Positions 42,521 to 54,033 of a stretch of DNA of 64,000 bases are shown here, piece after piece (the stretch's first letter is position 1; every line of letters begins with the position of its first letter). The notes beneath the pieces are model-generated. The model had not been told where the DNA came from, ran no database searches, and was given only the letters and a program-made list of their open reading frames with translations. The position numbers and the translations under genes are program-made. Source of the DNA: Rebecca billardiae RCC1528 (lineage: Eukaryota > Haptophyta); contig OZ251225.1 of NCBI GenBank assembly GCA_965240325.2, forward strand, positions 1,736,001 to 1,800,000. Direction: 5' to 3'.

Positions 42521-44206
42521 TCATCTGCTGTTATCATCGTGATCGTCGTCAGCATCGTCATCGATCTGCTGCGGTCGCTCGGGCGGAGGGCACTGCTTCC
42601 GCTTATTGGGGTGCGCGCGGCACCATGCGTCGATGGCATGCCGCCCGCGCGCGAGCTCGCGCTCGAGGGCGAGGCGGTGCGACTGGTCCACCTCGTACCG
42701 CGTCGAGTGCTGCCCGATGTGGTGCGTCACCCGGAACGGCCCCTTCTTGGTGCGCGCGCGGCCGTACACGGCGCTCATCCAGTCGTCCATGTACCAGTCA
42801 GTGAAGACAGGCGGGTAGTACGTGCGGAAGATGGAGAGGTGGGTGCGGTGGACGAGGTCGTGCGTGAGGATGTTCACGTTGCCCTCGTTGCACACGGGCC
42901 CGACCACGCCCACGTTGCCCCACGCGCGCAGCTGCGCCACGGCCGTGCTCGTCCACCGCTTCCCATGCAGTTCCGTGTCGTCGTTGATTCGGTATAAATA
43001 GTCGGCGCCGTCGTCGGCGGCCGCGGCCATCATGAAGTTGAAGACGGGGCCGGGCTTGCGCACGTCGTTCTCGAAGCGCAGCAGGCACACGCGCAGCCGC
43101 ACCCCTCGCGCCTCGAGCCGGCGCGTCACGTGCTCGTCGAGCCACAGCAGCACGCGCGCGCGCGCGGACGCGCTGTCGAAGAAGCGGTCGCCCACGTCGG
43201 TAGCCAAGTAAAGCCAGTACTCGTACCCGGCCTCGGCGGTCTTGACGAGGGACGGGAGCATGATCGAGAAGAGGGCGAGGTCCGAGAGCGAGCGCACGGT
43301 CAGCGAGCGCGTCGTCGCCGACACGCCGATCGCCACCACCGTCGCCGCGGGGTCGGCGCGCGCGAGCCGCTCCTCGCGGCCGCGCAGCGCGGCGCGCAGC
43401 ACGGCCTCAAACTGTGCGACGTACTCGCGCTCGCGCTGCTTGAGCTCCTCGCCGCCCGGCTCGCGCCGGTCGCAGTCGAGCTGGGTCCACTCGGTCTGCA
43501 GCGCGGGCGGCATCCCGCCCCAGCTCGAGCCCACGCGCATCTCTGGGTGCCGGCTGCGCAGCTGTGCGCACCGCTCGGCAGTGGTCACCGCCGGCACCTC
43601 GCCGCCGCCACCGTCGGCGCCGTCGTCGCGATCGTCGGCGGCGGCCTCGCGGTCGAGTTCTGCGCGCAGTTCTCGGAAGGAGTCGACACCGGGCCAGCCC
43701 GCTCCCACGGAAGGCGATCTCGGCGCCGGCTCCGCTGCGCTCGCTGCATCCTGCGCGAGCTCCCCTTGCGCCGGCGCCTCCGGTGCCGCGCCGTGCGCAG
43801 GCGGCAGCCATTGGTCCTCGCTTGGCGTGCGCAGCCCGCGCTCGAGGCGCGTCTGCTCGTCGACATGCCAGTCGCAGTCGAGGGCCCGCCAGGTCTCGAT
43901 CGAGCCTTCCGGGAGCGAGCCCCAGCTCTGCCCGACCACCACGCCGTACTCGGCGTGCAGGGCCTGGCACGTCGCCGACGCGTTGATGTGCGAGGAAGCG
44001 GCAGGCTCGGGCGCCTCCCTGTTGGCAGGCGGGGTAAGGGCCGAAGGGCCCTGCCGCCTGCCGAGGAAGGCAAAGTAGAGGGCGTTGCCGACCATCGCCG
44101 CGGTCACGAGGCAGAATAGCAGCATGGGAAGCGTTAGCCATCGCCCGCCACCTCGTCGCACAGGCGAGTGGCCTTGCGTGGACGTGGACGTCATCGAGAC
44201 CTCCAT
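42521..44206 (-). CDS. type II membrane glycosyltransferase-like protein
   Basis: 561 residues from the ATG at 44206. A single membrane anchor near the N-terminus (LTLPMLLFCLVTAAMVGNALYFAFL, about residues 25-49) implies a Golgi/ER lumenal protein. Two copies of a small motif follow: CQALHAEYGVVVGQSWGSLP...WRALDCD and CAQLRSRHPEMRVGSSWGGMP...WTQLDCD. The C-terminal half has a GT-A-like layout: VSATTRSL, YEYWLYLATDVGDRFFD, a DxD-like YRINDDTELHGKRW, GVVGPVCNEGN, and TDWYMDDWMSAVYGR. The tail is Asp-rich. Donor and acceptor are unknown; the glycosyltransferase reading is inferred from layout, not from an exact family match. Divergent from the BTB-b5 gene, 160 bp apart. Confidence 0.65.
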   Translation of the reverse strand: MEVSMTSTSTQGHSPVRRGGGRWLTLPMLLFCLVTAAMVGNALYFAFLGRRQGPSALTPPANREAPEPAASSHINASATCQALHAEYGVVVGQSWGSLPEGSIETWRALDCDWHVDEQTRLERGLRTPSEDQWLPPAHGAAPEAPAQGELAQDAASAAEPAPRSPSVGAGWPGVDSFRELRAELDREAAADDRDDGADGGGGEVPAVTTAERCAQLRSRHPEMRVGSSWGGMPPALQTEWTQLDCDRREPGGEELKQREREYVAQFEAVLRAALRGREERLARADPAATVVAIGVSATTRSLTVRSLSDLALFSIMLPSLVKTAEAGYEYWLYLATDVGDRFFDSASARARVLLWLDEHVTRRLEARGVRLRVCLLRFENDVRKPGPVFNFMMAAAADDGADYLYRINDDTELHGKRWTSTAVAQLRAWGNVGVVGPVCNEGNVNILTHDLVHRTHLSIFRTYYPPVFTDWYMDDWMSAVYGRARTKKGPFRVTHHIGQHSTRYEVDQSHRLALERELARGRHAIDAWCRAHPNKRKQCPPPERPQQIDDDADDDHDDNSR

Positions 44207-44366
44207 CGTGCCATTCGTGGGTGGCGAGGATCGGCGCATTTTGCGCTGCAGGACCGGCGCAGTGTCCACCCGGACCGGACAGCTCGGTCGCGGCTTTCGT
44301 CGGCCATCGGCAATCGCGGACGAGACGCGCGCCGCCGACGTCGCGAGCGCCGTCCATCTCGAGACG
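44207..44366. promoter_or_regulatory. probable bidirectional promoter, GT-like / BTB-b5 pair
   Basis: 160 bp between divergent start codons. Assigned from position; no core element recognised. Confidence 0.4.
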
Positions 44367-45995
44367 ATGGTGAACTTCAAGGCCTCGTCGCACGTGGGCG
44401 CGCACAAGCGCGCGCAGGCCGGCGGTGCGTCGGAGCACGTGAGCAAGACCGACAAGCTCGCCACGCCCGCCACGCATGACTCGGTTGCATCGCCCGACAG
44501 CGCGCAGGCGCCGATCGCGCTGCACGTGGAGGTGGTCGAGCTGCGGCCCCCGCCGGCGGCGGAGGTGCGCGACCTCAAGTCGTGCCTCGTGTGTGCATCC
44601 ACGCTCGCTCGCCTCGCAGCCGCGGCCGGCGGTGGCCCCACCTTCCTCCGCCGCCCCGGGGGCGACTGCGTGCTCACCGCGCGCGCCTCGGCCGAGATGG
44701 CGGCGCCTGCGGAGACAATCTGGCTCACGGAGGCGCAGGCGCGCAACCTGCGCGTGTGTGGCGGCGAGCGGTACACATTCGTGCCCTGGGCGCCCGAGCC
44801 CGGCTCGCTGCCCCTCGGCGCCGTCTTCGCCGAGTGCTGGCTGCTCCAGCCGCTGCGCGCGGACGAGCCCCAGCCGACGATCGACGGCGGCGCGCTCAAC
44901 GCCAGGGTGGCGCGCGCGCTCTTCTCGCACGTTGTCTCGGTGAACGAGCTGCTCAGCATCCGCGCGCCGACGGAGGGCGAGGGTGGCACGGAGCTCGACC
45001 TCGTGCTGCGCGTGACCAGCGTGCTGCCGCAGTCCGCCGACGGCGCCGACGGCGCGGCCGCCGCCGACTCGGAGTCTGCAGTGTCACCGCCGCACGTGTG
45101 GCGCGGCGTTGTGGGCGCCTCCACCGAGGCGCTCGTGTCGCCGCTGGTGCTGGTGAGCGACACCGCGCTCGACGGACACCGGCAGCCGAGCACCCGCTTC
45201 GCGCTCTCCGGCGCGGACGCCACCCTCGCCCGGATGCGCGCGCTCGAGCACGCGCCGCGCCGGCACGTCCTCTCGCTGGTGGCCAACGACGGCGAAGCGT
45301 TCCCGGTGCACGCCGCGCTGCTCAAGCCGTGCATCGCCCTCTCGCGCGGCGTGCGCGAGGCGGTGCGCCAGCTGGACGCGGCGCCGGGCGCGGGCGCGCA
45401 GCTCGCCGTCGACGTGGACACGCTCTCGCTCGACAAGGTCCTGCTCTACCTCGAGTCGGAGCTGCGCTCCACGACCTTCGCCCTCGACGTCGCGACGGCT
45501 GAGCAGCTGCGGCCGGTCGCCGCCAAGCTGGGCTGCCGCGGGCTGACGGAGCGGTGCGACGGCGTGCTCGGCGACTTCGCGGCGCGGCTGCGCGTGTACC
45601 GCTGGTCCGAGGTCGTCGAGCACAACGCGCGCGGCGGCTGCTGGATCGTGATGGACGGCATGGTCTGCGACGTGGAGCGATGGCTGCCCGAGCACCCGGG
45701 CGGCGAGACCATCATCCCGCAGCAGGCGCGCGGCGTCGACTCGACCGTCTGGTTTGAGCTGTACCACGCGTCGCGCGAGAGCTTCGTGCTGCTCAAGGAG
45801 TTCTACATCGGCGAGATCGCCGCCGAGGACCTCGCGCTCGTGCCCACCTCCGCCGACGCCAACGGACTCGGCCAGATGGCCGGGCGCGCGTCGGACGACT
45901 TCATGCAGCAGCTGCGTAACTTCTGCGACTCATTCCGCATCGACCCGACCGCGCACGCGCAGGCCGCGGTGGAGCCGGCGTTCAAGAGCTTCTAG
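44367..45995 (+). CDS. BTB/POZ-like plus cytochrome b5-like fusion protein
   Basis: 542 residues; the ATG at 44367 (MVNFKASSHVG) is the likely start, though the frame is open upstream. Residues about 45-290 form an unrecognised beta-rich region (IALHVEVVELRPPP ... IWLTEAQARNLRVCGGERYTFVPW). A Skp1/BTB-like fold follows at about 302-398 (SLVANDGEAFPVHAALLKPCIALSRGV ... LDKVLLYLESE ... LRPVAAKLGCRGLTERC). A cytochrome b5 heme domain lies at about 408-485, with the axial His in HPGG (near 443) and a second candidate His in YHAS (near 466). This pairs a putative protein-interaction or ubiquitin-adaptor module with a heme- or steroid-binding module. Single exon. Confidence 0.75.
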   Translation: MVNFKASSHVGAHKRAQAGGASEHVSKTDKLATPATHDSVASPDSAQAPIALHVEVVELRPPPAAEVRDLKSCLVCASTLARLAAAAGGGPTFLRRPGGDCVLTARASAEMAAPAETIWLTEAQARNLRVCGGERYTFVPWAPEPGSLPLGAVFAECWLLQPLRADEPQPTIDGGALNARVARALFSHVVSVNELLSIRAPTEGEGGTELDLVLRVTSVLPQSADGADGAAAADSESAVSPPHVWRGVVGASTEALVSPLVLVSDTALDGHRQPSTRFALSGADATLARMRALEHAPRRHVLSLVANDGEAFPVHAALLKPCIALSRGVREAVRQLDAAPGAGAQLAVDVDTLSLDKVLLYLESELRSTTFALDVATAEQLRPVAAKLGCRGLTERCDGVLGDFAARLRVYRWSEVVEHNARGGCWIVMDGMVCDVERWLPEHPGGETIIPQQARGVDSTVWFELYHASRESFVLLKEFYIGEIAAEDLALVPTSADANGLGQMAGRASDDFMQQLRNFCDSFRIDPTAHAQAAVEPAFKSF

Positions 45996-46792
45996 GAAGG
46001 CCGCGGCTGGACGAGCACAGAGCTGCCAGGCCGTCTTTCGGCCGGCGAGGCTGCTCAACGCGTCGTCGGGCTGGCGGGCAGCGGGCTGCTGCGAGTCAGA
46101 GACTAGTGCGTGAGGCACACGTGACACGACGCGACCGGTTGCCACTGGCTGTGCACATGATGGTTGCGGCGTTGGGGTTACGGCGTTGGTAGTCGACAGT
46201 AGTAGCCGTATGTCGCGCAAGACTGTCGACTGTCCACTGACGGTACGTGTCTGTCCTGATCGAGCTGCTCGTTATTAGCAGCTATGATCTCAGCAGGCGG
46301 ACTGCCGATCATCAATTATTTGACGACGCCGAGTCGTTCATCGATCCGTCCGTGAGACCTACTCCCGAGGCCGAGTAGTACTCGTATTTCGGTCTTTCTG
46401 ACTTTCAGACTTCAGTTTCATCCGCGCGACCGCCAGGCTGCATCGGTCATCATCTGCTACTCAGAGTGCAGGAGCGACCCGCGCCGGCCGAGTCACAGGC
46501 GGGCCATTACAGTCGTAGAAGGCGACGGTAGTGTACTCAGTGTCATCTCCCATCATCATATTCAGCATGATCTGGTGACACTGACAGGTGTCCCGGTGAG
46601 TGCTCTCACTGATGAGTGCATGGTGCCCACATCAAGATGGCTGCTCCGCCGGCGGGAGCCGCACAGCAATTATAATAATATTATAAACTACTGCTAGAGT
46701 ACATACAGGCACTGATCGGCCCGCGATCGAAGCAGTAGCAGCTGGACGGACTTTCAGGGTCGTGTGATGAGGCGCGACGCCTCAGCAAGTGG
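45996..46792. other. intergenic, no gene recognised
   Basis: About 800 bp between convergent gene ends, of mixed composition with short GACT/ATCAT words. No repeat or RNA gene seen. Confidence 0.4.
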
Positions 46793-47452
46793 CTAGTGGC
46801 AAGAACGCCCGTGGCGCTTGATCTGATAGTAGTTGTACGGAAGCGGAGCCAGGAAGCCTGCTGCGCTGGACGGAACGAGGCTGGCCCACGATGCCGCCGA
46901 CGTCACGTCGAACTGGCCGCCTGTGAGGTAGAGAGCCACCGCGGACTCCGTGAGTTCCATGGCGCACATGGACACAAAGCTCATGTTGAACGCCGTCCTG
47001 AGGGCGACGCGCCACCCGAAGCCTTCGACCGTGCGGAGCACCACCGTCTCGAGACAGAGGCTGGTCGCAATGCCGCCCACCATCGCCGCGGCCATCGCAG
47101 CCTCCGGGGGCGTGCCCAGGGACTGCAGGTAGAAGAGGGTGGAGAAGTCGCCTATGCTACAGCCGACCAGACACCGCAGCGTATTCTTCGACGCGCGGCT
47201 CCACGTGTGCGGGCATGACCAGAATGCCAGCTCCGTCGCGCTCGAGCTCGTCGCGCTCACACGCGCCGTGCTCGCGCACGGCGGCTCAGAGTGGTCCGAA
47301 TTGGAGTTCGCCGGGTCCGGCGGCGCCGCGGAGGATCGGGTGCACGGCGGCGACGGCGCGTCATGCGGAGCGCGGCAGAGCGCTCGCGCCGCACGGCCAG
47401 CAAGCAGGGGCGATCGCAACGCTCGTCGGCCGAGCATGGCCGCCGCCGCCAT
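46793..47452 (-). CDS. DUF4396-family mitochondrial/membrane protein
   Basis: 219 residues from the ATG at 47452 (MAAAAMLGRRALRS). The N-terminus is rich in Arg, Ala and Ser without acids, like a mitochondrial targeting peptide. The conserved part begins at WSRASKNTLRCLVGCSIGDFSTLFYLQ and continues with helices (MAAAMVGGIATSLCLETVVLR, VALRTAFNMSFVSMCAMELTESAVALYLTGG) to the Trp/Pro-rich end FLAPLPYNYYQIKRHG. The RC..GCSIGD core and the MELTE pattern match DUF4396. The family has no established function. Head-to-head with the CSB gene, 107 bp between start codons. Confidence 0.75.
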   Translation of the reverse strand: MAAAAMLGRRALRSPLLAGRAARALCRAPHDAPSPPCTRSSAAPPDPANSNSDHSEPPCASTARVSATSSSATELAFWSCPHTWSRASKNTLRCLVGCSIGDFSTLFYLQSLGTPPEAAMAAAMVGGIATSLCLETVVLRTVEGFGWRVALRTAFNMSFVSMCAMELTESAVALYLTGGQFDVTSAASWASLVPSSAAGFLAPLPYNYYQIKRHGRSCH

Positions 47453-47559
47453 GCAGCATCGATTAATATTCCGGCCAGGATTCCGGCCAGGAGCTGGGCG
47501 AAGGAGCGGGACAAATCGCACGGCGAGTGCCGCATCCGCCCGTCCCCGGTGGCGTCGAG
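47453..47559. promoter_or_regulatory. probable bidirectional promoter, DUF4396 / ERCC6 pair
   Basis: 107 bp between divergent start codons. A tandem word ATTCCGGCCAGG occurs twice at about 47468-47490, a candidate shared site. Confidence 0.4.
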
Positions 47560-50500
47560 ATGGATGCGGCCCTCGCGTCGCTGGGCGTCAGGGTGGCGGC
47601 GACGTCGGAGGTCGAGCAGCATGTGGCCGAGCACGTGCAGGCGCAAGCTGAGCGGCTCGACGCCGTCCAGCGCCTCGACGCCCGGCTCGCGAAGCTCGAC
47701 AAGCAGATCGCGGCGACGCAGGCGCTGCTGAGCCAGCAGGTGGACGCGCGCAAGGATGCGCAGAAGGCGCGGCAGCACGCGCTGCAGCAGCACCGGCTGA
47801 CCGAGCTGCTCAAGGAGCGCGACATGGTCATCGCGCTCCGCCGCCAGCAAGAGGCGGCGGCGCGGCGCGCGATGCCGCCCTCGTCCGCCGCGCGCGTGCC
47901 GGGCGCGGAGGCGCCTCCGGTTGCCCCGGTGGAGAGCGCCAAGGCTCGGATCCTGCGCGAGTTCCGCGAGGAGGCGGCGGCGTTGGAGGCGCATGGCGCC
48001 TCGTCAATCCCGATCGAGAACGACCGCGGCTCGCGCGCGCGGCTCGTCACGACCTCCGCCTCGGCCACGCAGGCGCGCGCCGTTGCCCTACGCGCGTCGC
48101 TCGGTGGGCCGGCCGACGGCGACGGTGACGGCAAGCCGGCTGCCGCGGGCCGCGGGAAGGGCGCGGCCGGGAGCGTCGCGCCGCGGCTGGGCGCGCGCGT
48201 GCCCGCGGCCCCACGCTCCCCGCGCCGCCGCCCGCCGCCGCCGCCGCCGGACGACATTGACGACGCCGACGACCTCGCCTTTGCGAAGCGACTGGCGCGC
48301 GTGGCGGCGCGCGAGCGCAGGCGCGGCCGCGCCGCGCGCTCGCCGCGGCGCGAGGGGTCGGCGGCGGCGGGCGGCGAGGAGGCGGCGCGAGGCGCGCGCG
48401 CGCGCAAGGCCCCCAAGCCGGCGCGTAGCGAGCCGGACGTATCCGCACCGAACCGCGACAGTCAGCTCGAGCGCGACGCCGCGCTCGCCAGGGAACTTGC
48501 GCTGAGCGAGGCTCGGAGGCCGACGCGACGCGGCGCGCAGACGAGCGCGCGCGCGGAGGCGGGGGAGGGCGAGCAGGGCGCGGCGCGCGAGGGCGCCGCG
48601 CGAGCGGACGCGGCCTCGGGGGCCCGCGCACCGCGCGCGCCGCCGAGCGACGGCGAGAGCGGCAGCAGCTGGCACGAGAGCGACACCTCCTCCTCCACAC
48701 CCTCCTCGTCACACCGCTCCGCATCGCCGCCGCCAGAGGTGGACGCGCCGCGCGCCGAGTCGGGCGCGCGCTCGGGCTCGGGCTCGGGCTCGGAGTCGGA
48801 GGAGGGGACGGGGAGGGCTGCGCGGCGTGCGCGCGTACGCGACGCGGCCGCGCGCGCGGCGGACTCCGAGCCAGACTCGAGCTCGGAGAGCGAGAACGGA
48901 CTGCTCCCGCGGCGGAAGCGCAGGCGGCTGAGCGCGCGCGCCGCTGCTCGCACGGCCGGCCGCGCGCGCGGCGGCGGACCGCGGCGCCGCGCCGAGGCGC
49001 GCGTCGAGCTGGGCTCGGGGGAGGACGAGGAGGAGGATTGCGACGGCGGCGAGCGGCGCAGCGACGGCGAGAGCGAGTGCGACGACGAGCCCGCCGAGCC
49101 GCTGCCCCCCGTCGACGTGAGCGCGACGCTGCGCATGCCGGGCGAGGTCTGGGAGCAGCTGTTTGATCACCAGCGCGAGGGTGCGCGCTGGCTTGCCGAG
49201 CTGCACGAGCAGGGGGTGGGCGGGATCGTGGGGGACGACATGGGGCTGGGCAAGACGCTGCAGACGGTCGCGCTGCTCTCGTGCCTGCACCACTCGCGCG
49301 TGGGCGGCCCCGTGCTCATCGCGTGCCCTGCGACCATCCTCAAGCAGTGGGTGCGCGAGCTGCACCGCTGGTTCCCTCCCATCCGCGCATCCATTCTGCA
49401 CGAGTGCTCGGCGGGCTCCAAGGAGAAGACGGTCGCGCAGCGCGTGCGCGCGGCGACGACGGTGCGCGCGCCGGGCGACGTGTCGGTGCTGGTGACGACG
49501 TACGAGGCGATCCGCAGGCACGGCGAGCTCCTCCGCGCCAGCGCCGACTGGCGGTATCTGATCCTCGACGAGGGGCACAAGATTCGGAATCCGAGCGCCG
49601 AGGTGACGCTGGCGTGCAAGCTCTTCGGCACCGGCCACCGGCTGATCCTCTCGGGCTCGCCGATCCAGAACAACCTGACCGAGCTGTGGTCGCTGCTCGA
49701 CTTCGTCTTCCCGGGCAAGCTCGGCACGCTCCCCGTCTTCACGCAGCAGTTCATCGTGCCGATTGCGCGCGGCGCGTACACCAACGCATCGCCCTTTGAC
49801 GTGCAGGCGGCATACGAGTGTTCCGTGATGCTTCGAGATTTGATCGCGCCGTACCTGCTGCGCCGGCTGAAGCTCGAGGTGGCGGCGGGGCAGGCGCTGC
49901 CCGAGAAGACGGAGCACGTGCTCTTCTGCCACCTCACGCCGCAGCAGCACGAGCTCTACTGCCGCTTCCTCGGCTCGGAGGTCGTAAGCGCAACGCTCGC
50001 CGGTCGCACGACCGCGTTTGCCGCCCTCACCGCGCTGCAGAAGATCTCAAACCACCCGCACCTCTTCTCGTACGCGGAGGCGCAGCAGCCGGGCGGCAGG
50101 GGCGGCGGGAGCGGCGCGGCCGGCGCGGCCGGCGCGGGCCTCTTCGACGACGACGACGACGAGGAGGAGGAGGAGGGCGAGGCGCGCGCGCTGCTGCGCG
50201 CGCCGCGCGCGCCCGCCGCGTCGGCCGCGTCGGCCGCCAAGGCCGAGGCCTTCGGAGACCCAGCGCTCTCCGGCAAGCTCAAGGTGCTGCAGCAGGTGCT
50301 GCACGCGTGGCGCAGGGACGGGCACCGCGTGCTGCTCTTCTCGCAGACGCGGCAGATGCTCGACCTGCTCCAGATCTTTGCGCGCAGGTGCGGCTTTGAG
50401 CACCGCAGGCTTGACGGCGCGACGGCGATCGGCTCGCGGATCTCACTGATTGATGAGTTCAACCGAGACGAGTCGATCTTCCTCATGCTGCTCACCACGC

Positions 50501-51699
50501 GCGCGGGCGGGCTCGGGGTGAACCTGACGGGCGCGGACCGGGTGGTCCTGTACGACCCGGACTGGAACCCGGCAAACGACTCGCAGGCGCGCGAGCGCGC
50601 GTGGCGCATCGGCCAGCGCCGCGCGGTGACCGTGTACCGTCTGGTCAGCACCGGCACGGTCGAGGAGAAGGTGTTCCACAGACAGATCTTCAAGCAGCTG
50701 CTCTCGAACAAGATCCTGAAGGACCCGAAGCAGAAGCGGCTGTTCCGGCAGCGCGACCTGAAGGACCTCTTCGCGTACCCGCCGCACCCGGACGCGACGG
50801 ACGGCGGCGAGAGCGGCGGCGGCGGCGGCGGCGGCGGCTCGCCGGCGCTCGCGCGCGGCGGCGGTGCGCGCGGCGGCGCGCGCCCGGGCGCACACGTCCC
50901 CAGGCTGGCGTCCATCGTGGGCGCCGCCGATGGCCGGCCCGGCGCGGGCGCGCGCGGCTCGGACTCGGAGAGCCTCGCCGCTTCGGACGCCGAGCCCGAT
51001 GCGGCGGGGCGGCGCGAGACCAGCCTGCTGCGGCAGCTTCTCGACGGGCACGACGTGAGCGCGACGGTCAACCACGACCGCGTGCTCGCCGAAGACGTGT
51101 CGTGGCGCCTCACGCGCGAGGAGGCGAGCAAGGTGGCTCAGCGCGCGGCTGCCGCGCTGCAGAGCTCGAGCACGGCGGCGGCGCGCGCGCACACGCTCGG
51201 GGGCGGGCTGGGCCGCGCCCCCGCGCCGTCGGCGCGCCCCGGCCCCGCGGCCCCGCCGCGCTTTGGCCGCCCACCGCGCGGCCCGGCCGCGCCTTCTGCG
51301 CCCAGAGCGGCGCCCGCGCCGGCCGTCGGCGGCGCCGGCCGGCCTGGCGGTGTCGGGCTGAGCTCGCGCGATCTGATCGCATCCATCCGCGGGCGGCAGC
51401 GCGACATCGCCGACGCGGCGAGCGGGCTCATGCACGAGCCGGACACCTTCGCCGCCGCCGCCGGCGGCGGGCCAGGGCCGAGTCAGGCGGCCGCGTCGCA
51501 CGACGAGCAGGCGGCCATGCTGCTCCGGAAGCTGCGCGCGCACTTTGACGCACACGGCGGCTCGTCGACGACCTCTCAGCTGATCGGTGCGTTCGAAGCG
51601 ACGTGCACGGCGCACAGCATCGACAAGGTGCTCTTCCGCGAGCTGCTGCGCCAGATCGCCAGCCAGAGCGGCTCGCAGTGGACCCTCAAGCCGCGATGA
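47560..51699 (+). CDS. ERCC6: CSB/ERCC6 (Rad26) SNF2-family DNA repair ATPase
   Basis: 1379 residues, no intron; start at the ATG at 47560. The N-terminal 520 residues are a coiled-coil region then long acidic/basic low-complexity sequence with nuclear-localisation-like Lys/Arg clusters. SNF2 helicase lobe 1 begins about residue 530 (LFDHQREGARWL). Walker A is GDDMGLGKT near 558 and the Walker B box is DEGH near 668. Lobe 2 has LLFSQTRQMLDLL and the arginine-finger motif RAWRIGQRR near 1012. Directly after comes the CSB-specific HRQIFKQLLSNKILKDPKQKRLF. The last about 65 residues (MLLRKLRAHFDAHGG ... FRELLRQIASQSG) match the CSB C-terminal winged helix/ubiquitin-binding region. It is the transcription-coupled repair factor acting at stalled RNA polymerase II. 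An acidic insert lies inside lobe 2 (about 850-880). Confidence 0.95.
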   Translation: MDAALASLGVRVAATSEVEQHVAEHVQAQAERLDAVQRLDARLAKLDKQIAATQALLSQQVDARKDAQKARQHALQQHRLTELLKERDMVIALRRQQEAAARRAMPPSSAARVPGAEAPPVAPVESAKARILREFREEAAALEAHGASSIPIENDRGSRARLVTTSASATQARAVALRASLGGPADGDGDGKPAAAGRGKGAAGSVAPRLGARVPAAPRSPRRRPPPPPPDDIDDADDLAFAKRLARVAARERRRGRAARSPRREGSAAAGGEEAARGARARKAPKPARSEPDVSAPNRDSQLERDAALARELALSEARRPTRRGAQTSARAEAGEGEQGAAREGAARADAASGARAPRAPPSDGESGSSWHESDTSSSTPSSSHRSASPPPEVDAPRAESGARSGSGSGSESEEGTGRAARRARVRDAAARAADSEPDSSSESENGLLPRRKRRRLSARAAARTAGRARGGGPRRRAEARVELGSGEDEEEDCDGGERRSDGESECDDEPAEPLPPVDVSATLRMPGEVWEQLFDHQREGARWLAELHEQGVGGIVGDDMGLGKTLQTVALLSCLHHSRVGGPVLIACPATILKQWVRELHRWFPPIRASILHECSAGSKEKTVAQRVRAATTVRAPGDVSVLVTTYEAIRRHGELLRASADWRYLILDEGHKIRNPSAEVTLACKLFGTGHRLILSGSPIQNNLTELWSLLDFVFPGKLGTLPVFTQQFIVPIARGAYTNASPFDVQAAYECSVMLRDLIAPYLLRRLKLEVAAGQALPEKTEHVLFCHLTPQQHELYCRFLGSEVVSATLAGRTTAFAALTALQKISNHPHLFSYAEAQQPGGRGGGSGAAGAAGAGLFDDDDDEEEEEGEARALLRAPRAPAASAASAAKAEAFGDPALSGKLKVLQQVLHAWRRDGHRVLLFSQTRQMLDLLQIFARRCGFEHRRLDGATAIGSRISLIDEFNRDESIFLMLLTTRAGGLGVNLTGADRVVLYDPDWNPANDSQARERAWRIGQRRAVTVYRLVSTGTVEEKVFHRQIFKQLLSNKILKDPKQKRLFRQRDLKDLFAYPPHPDATDGGESGGGGGGGGSPALARGGGARGGARPGAHVPRLASIVGAADGRPGAGARGSDSESLAASDAEPDAAGRRETSLLRQLLDGHDVSATVNHDRVLAEDVSWRLTREEASKVAQRAAAALQSSSTAAARAHTLGGGLGRAPAPSARPGPAAPPRFGRPPRGPAAPSAPRAAPAPAVGGAGRPGGVGLSSRDLIASIRGRQRDIADAASGLMHEPDTFAAAAGGGPGPSQAAASHDEQAAMLLRKLRAHFDAHGGSSTTSQLIGAFEATCTAHSIDKVLFRELLRQIASQSGSQWTLKPR

Positions 51700-52291
51700 G
51701 AGCAGCGCCATATCACGTGCGCGCGCCCGCAGCCCTACAAGTACAACTAGTTGTACGCTATACTTAGTAGTAGTAACAAGTGGCTTACAACACGCTAAGT
51801 GGCGGCTAAGTCAACTATAACTTACTAATTAAGCGAGCAAGGGTAGCAGCTAGCTAACATCTGACTCTGACGAGGGCCCAACTCGATCGCTGCTGTCTGC
51901 ACTCTGCTGACTGAGTCCCGCCTCACCCCAGTCGCCACGGTCCCCTCCAATGAGTCCAAAGCCAGAGGCAGAGACCGGACTCCCGAGCCGTCACGGACAC
52001 CGCGGACACGGTACACGGAGCTGCCCGGTGACAGACCGATGATTGATGGCCCGATGCCCCCTGCCGGAACCGTGCCAAATGCCAAAAGCTCCGGAACTGG
52101 CCAGGCGGCCAACGCATCCGAGCTGTTGATAGAGCGCAGTGGCCCGTGCCGGCCGCCATCGGCGCTGTGTGCAGTGATGGACGGCGCATGCCCCCGGCGC
52201 GCGAGCCGCCGTCAGACCTGCCTGCACATCGAGCGAGCGAGGAGGGGCGCCTGGAAGCCCCCGCGCCCAACGCCCCGCTAGGCGCGAGGCC
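51700..52291. other. intergenic, no gene recognised
   Basis: About 590 bp between the convergent ends of ERCC6 and PDE6D, including an A/T-richer patch near 51735-51850. No feature recognised. Confidence 0.4.
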
Positions 52292-53651
<1,360 letters not shown>

Positions 53652-54033
53652 GCGGGCACGGCACAGAAGCACAGAAACATATATATATGTAGTGCAACGT
53701 TACGCTCGGTATGCGGTACTAACAGTGATGTACTCGGTCTGCTGCGGCAATGTCTTATGTCATATCCGGGATCTGCATTAGATCGTGCGGGCAGAGCCCC
53801 CCGCTGATTTTTGAGGCCCGGCCGGCGAGGCCGACGAAAATTTTAAACTGTGCCCTGGCGGGCGGGGGGGGGGTCGGCGGGCCGTGCCAGTGCTGTCGCA
53901 ATGTATCCTTTGCGGGTTCGCGTCTGTCCACATTCGCTCGTGGCCGTGGGTGACGGACAGTCGAGTGCAAGGACCAGTGACACGTGAAGTTGGCTCCCCG
54001 ACGTGATGTACACACGTTTCACGGTCTGTACTC
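53652..54033. other. intergenic, no clear gene
   Basis: Contains the bL25m 3' flank and a GC run (GGGCGGGGGGGGGG near 53860). The reading frame of a possible alternative 3' part of the next gene also passes through here. Confidence 0.3.
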
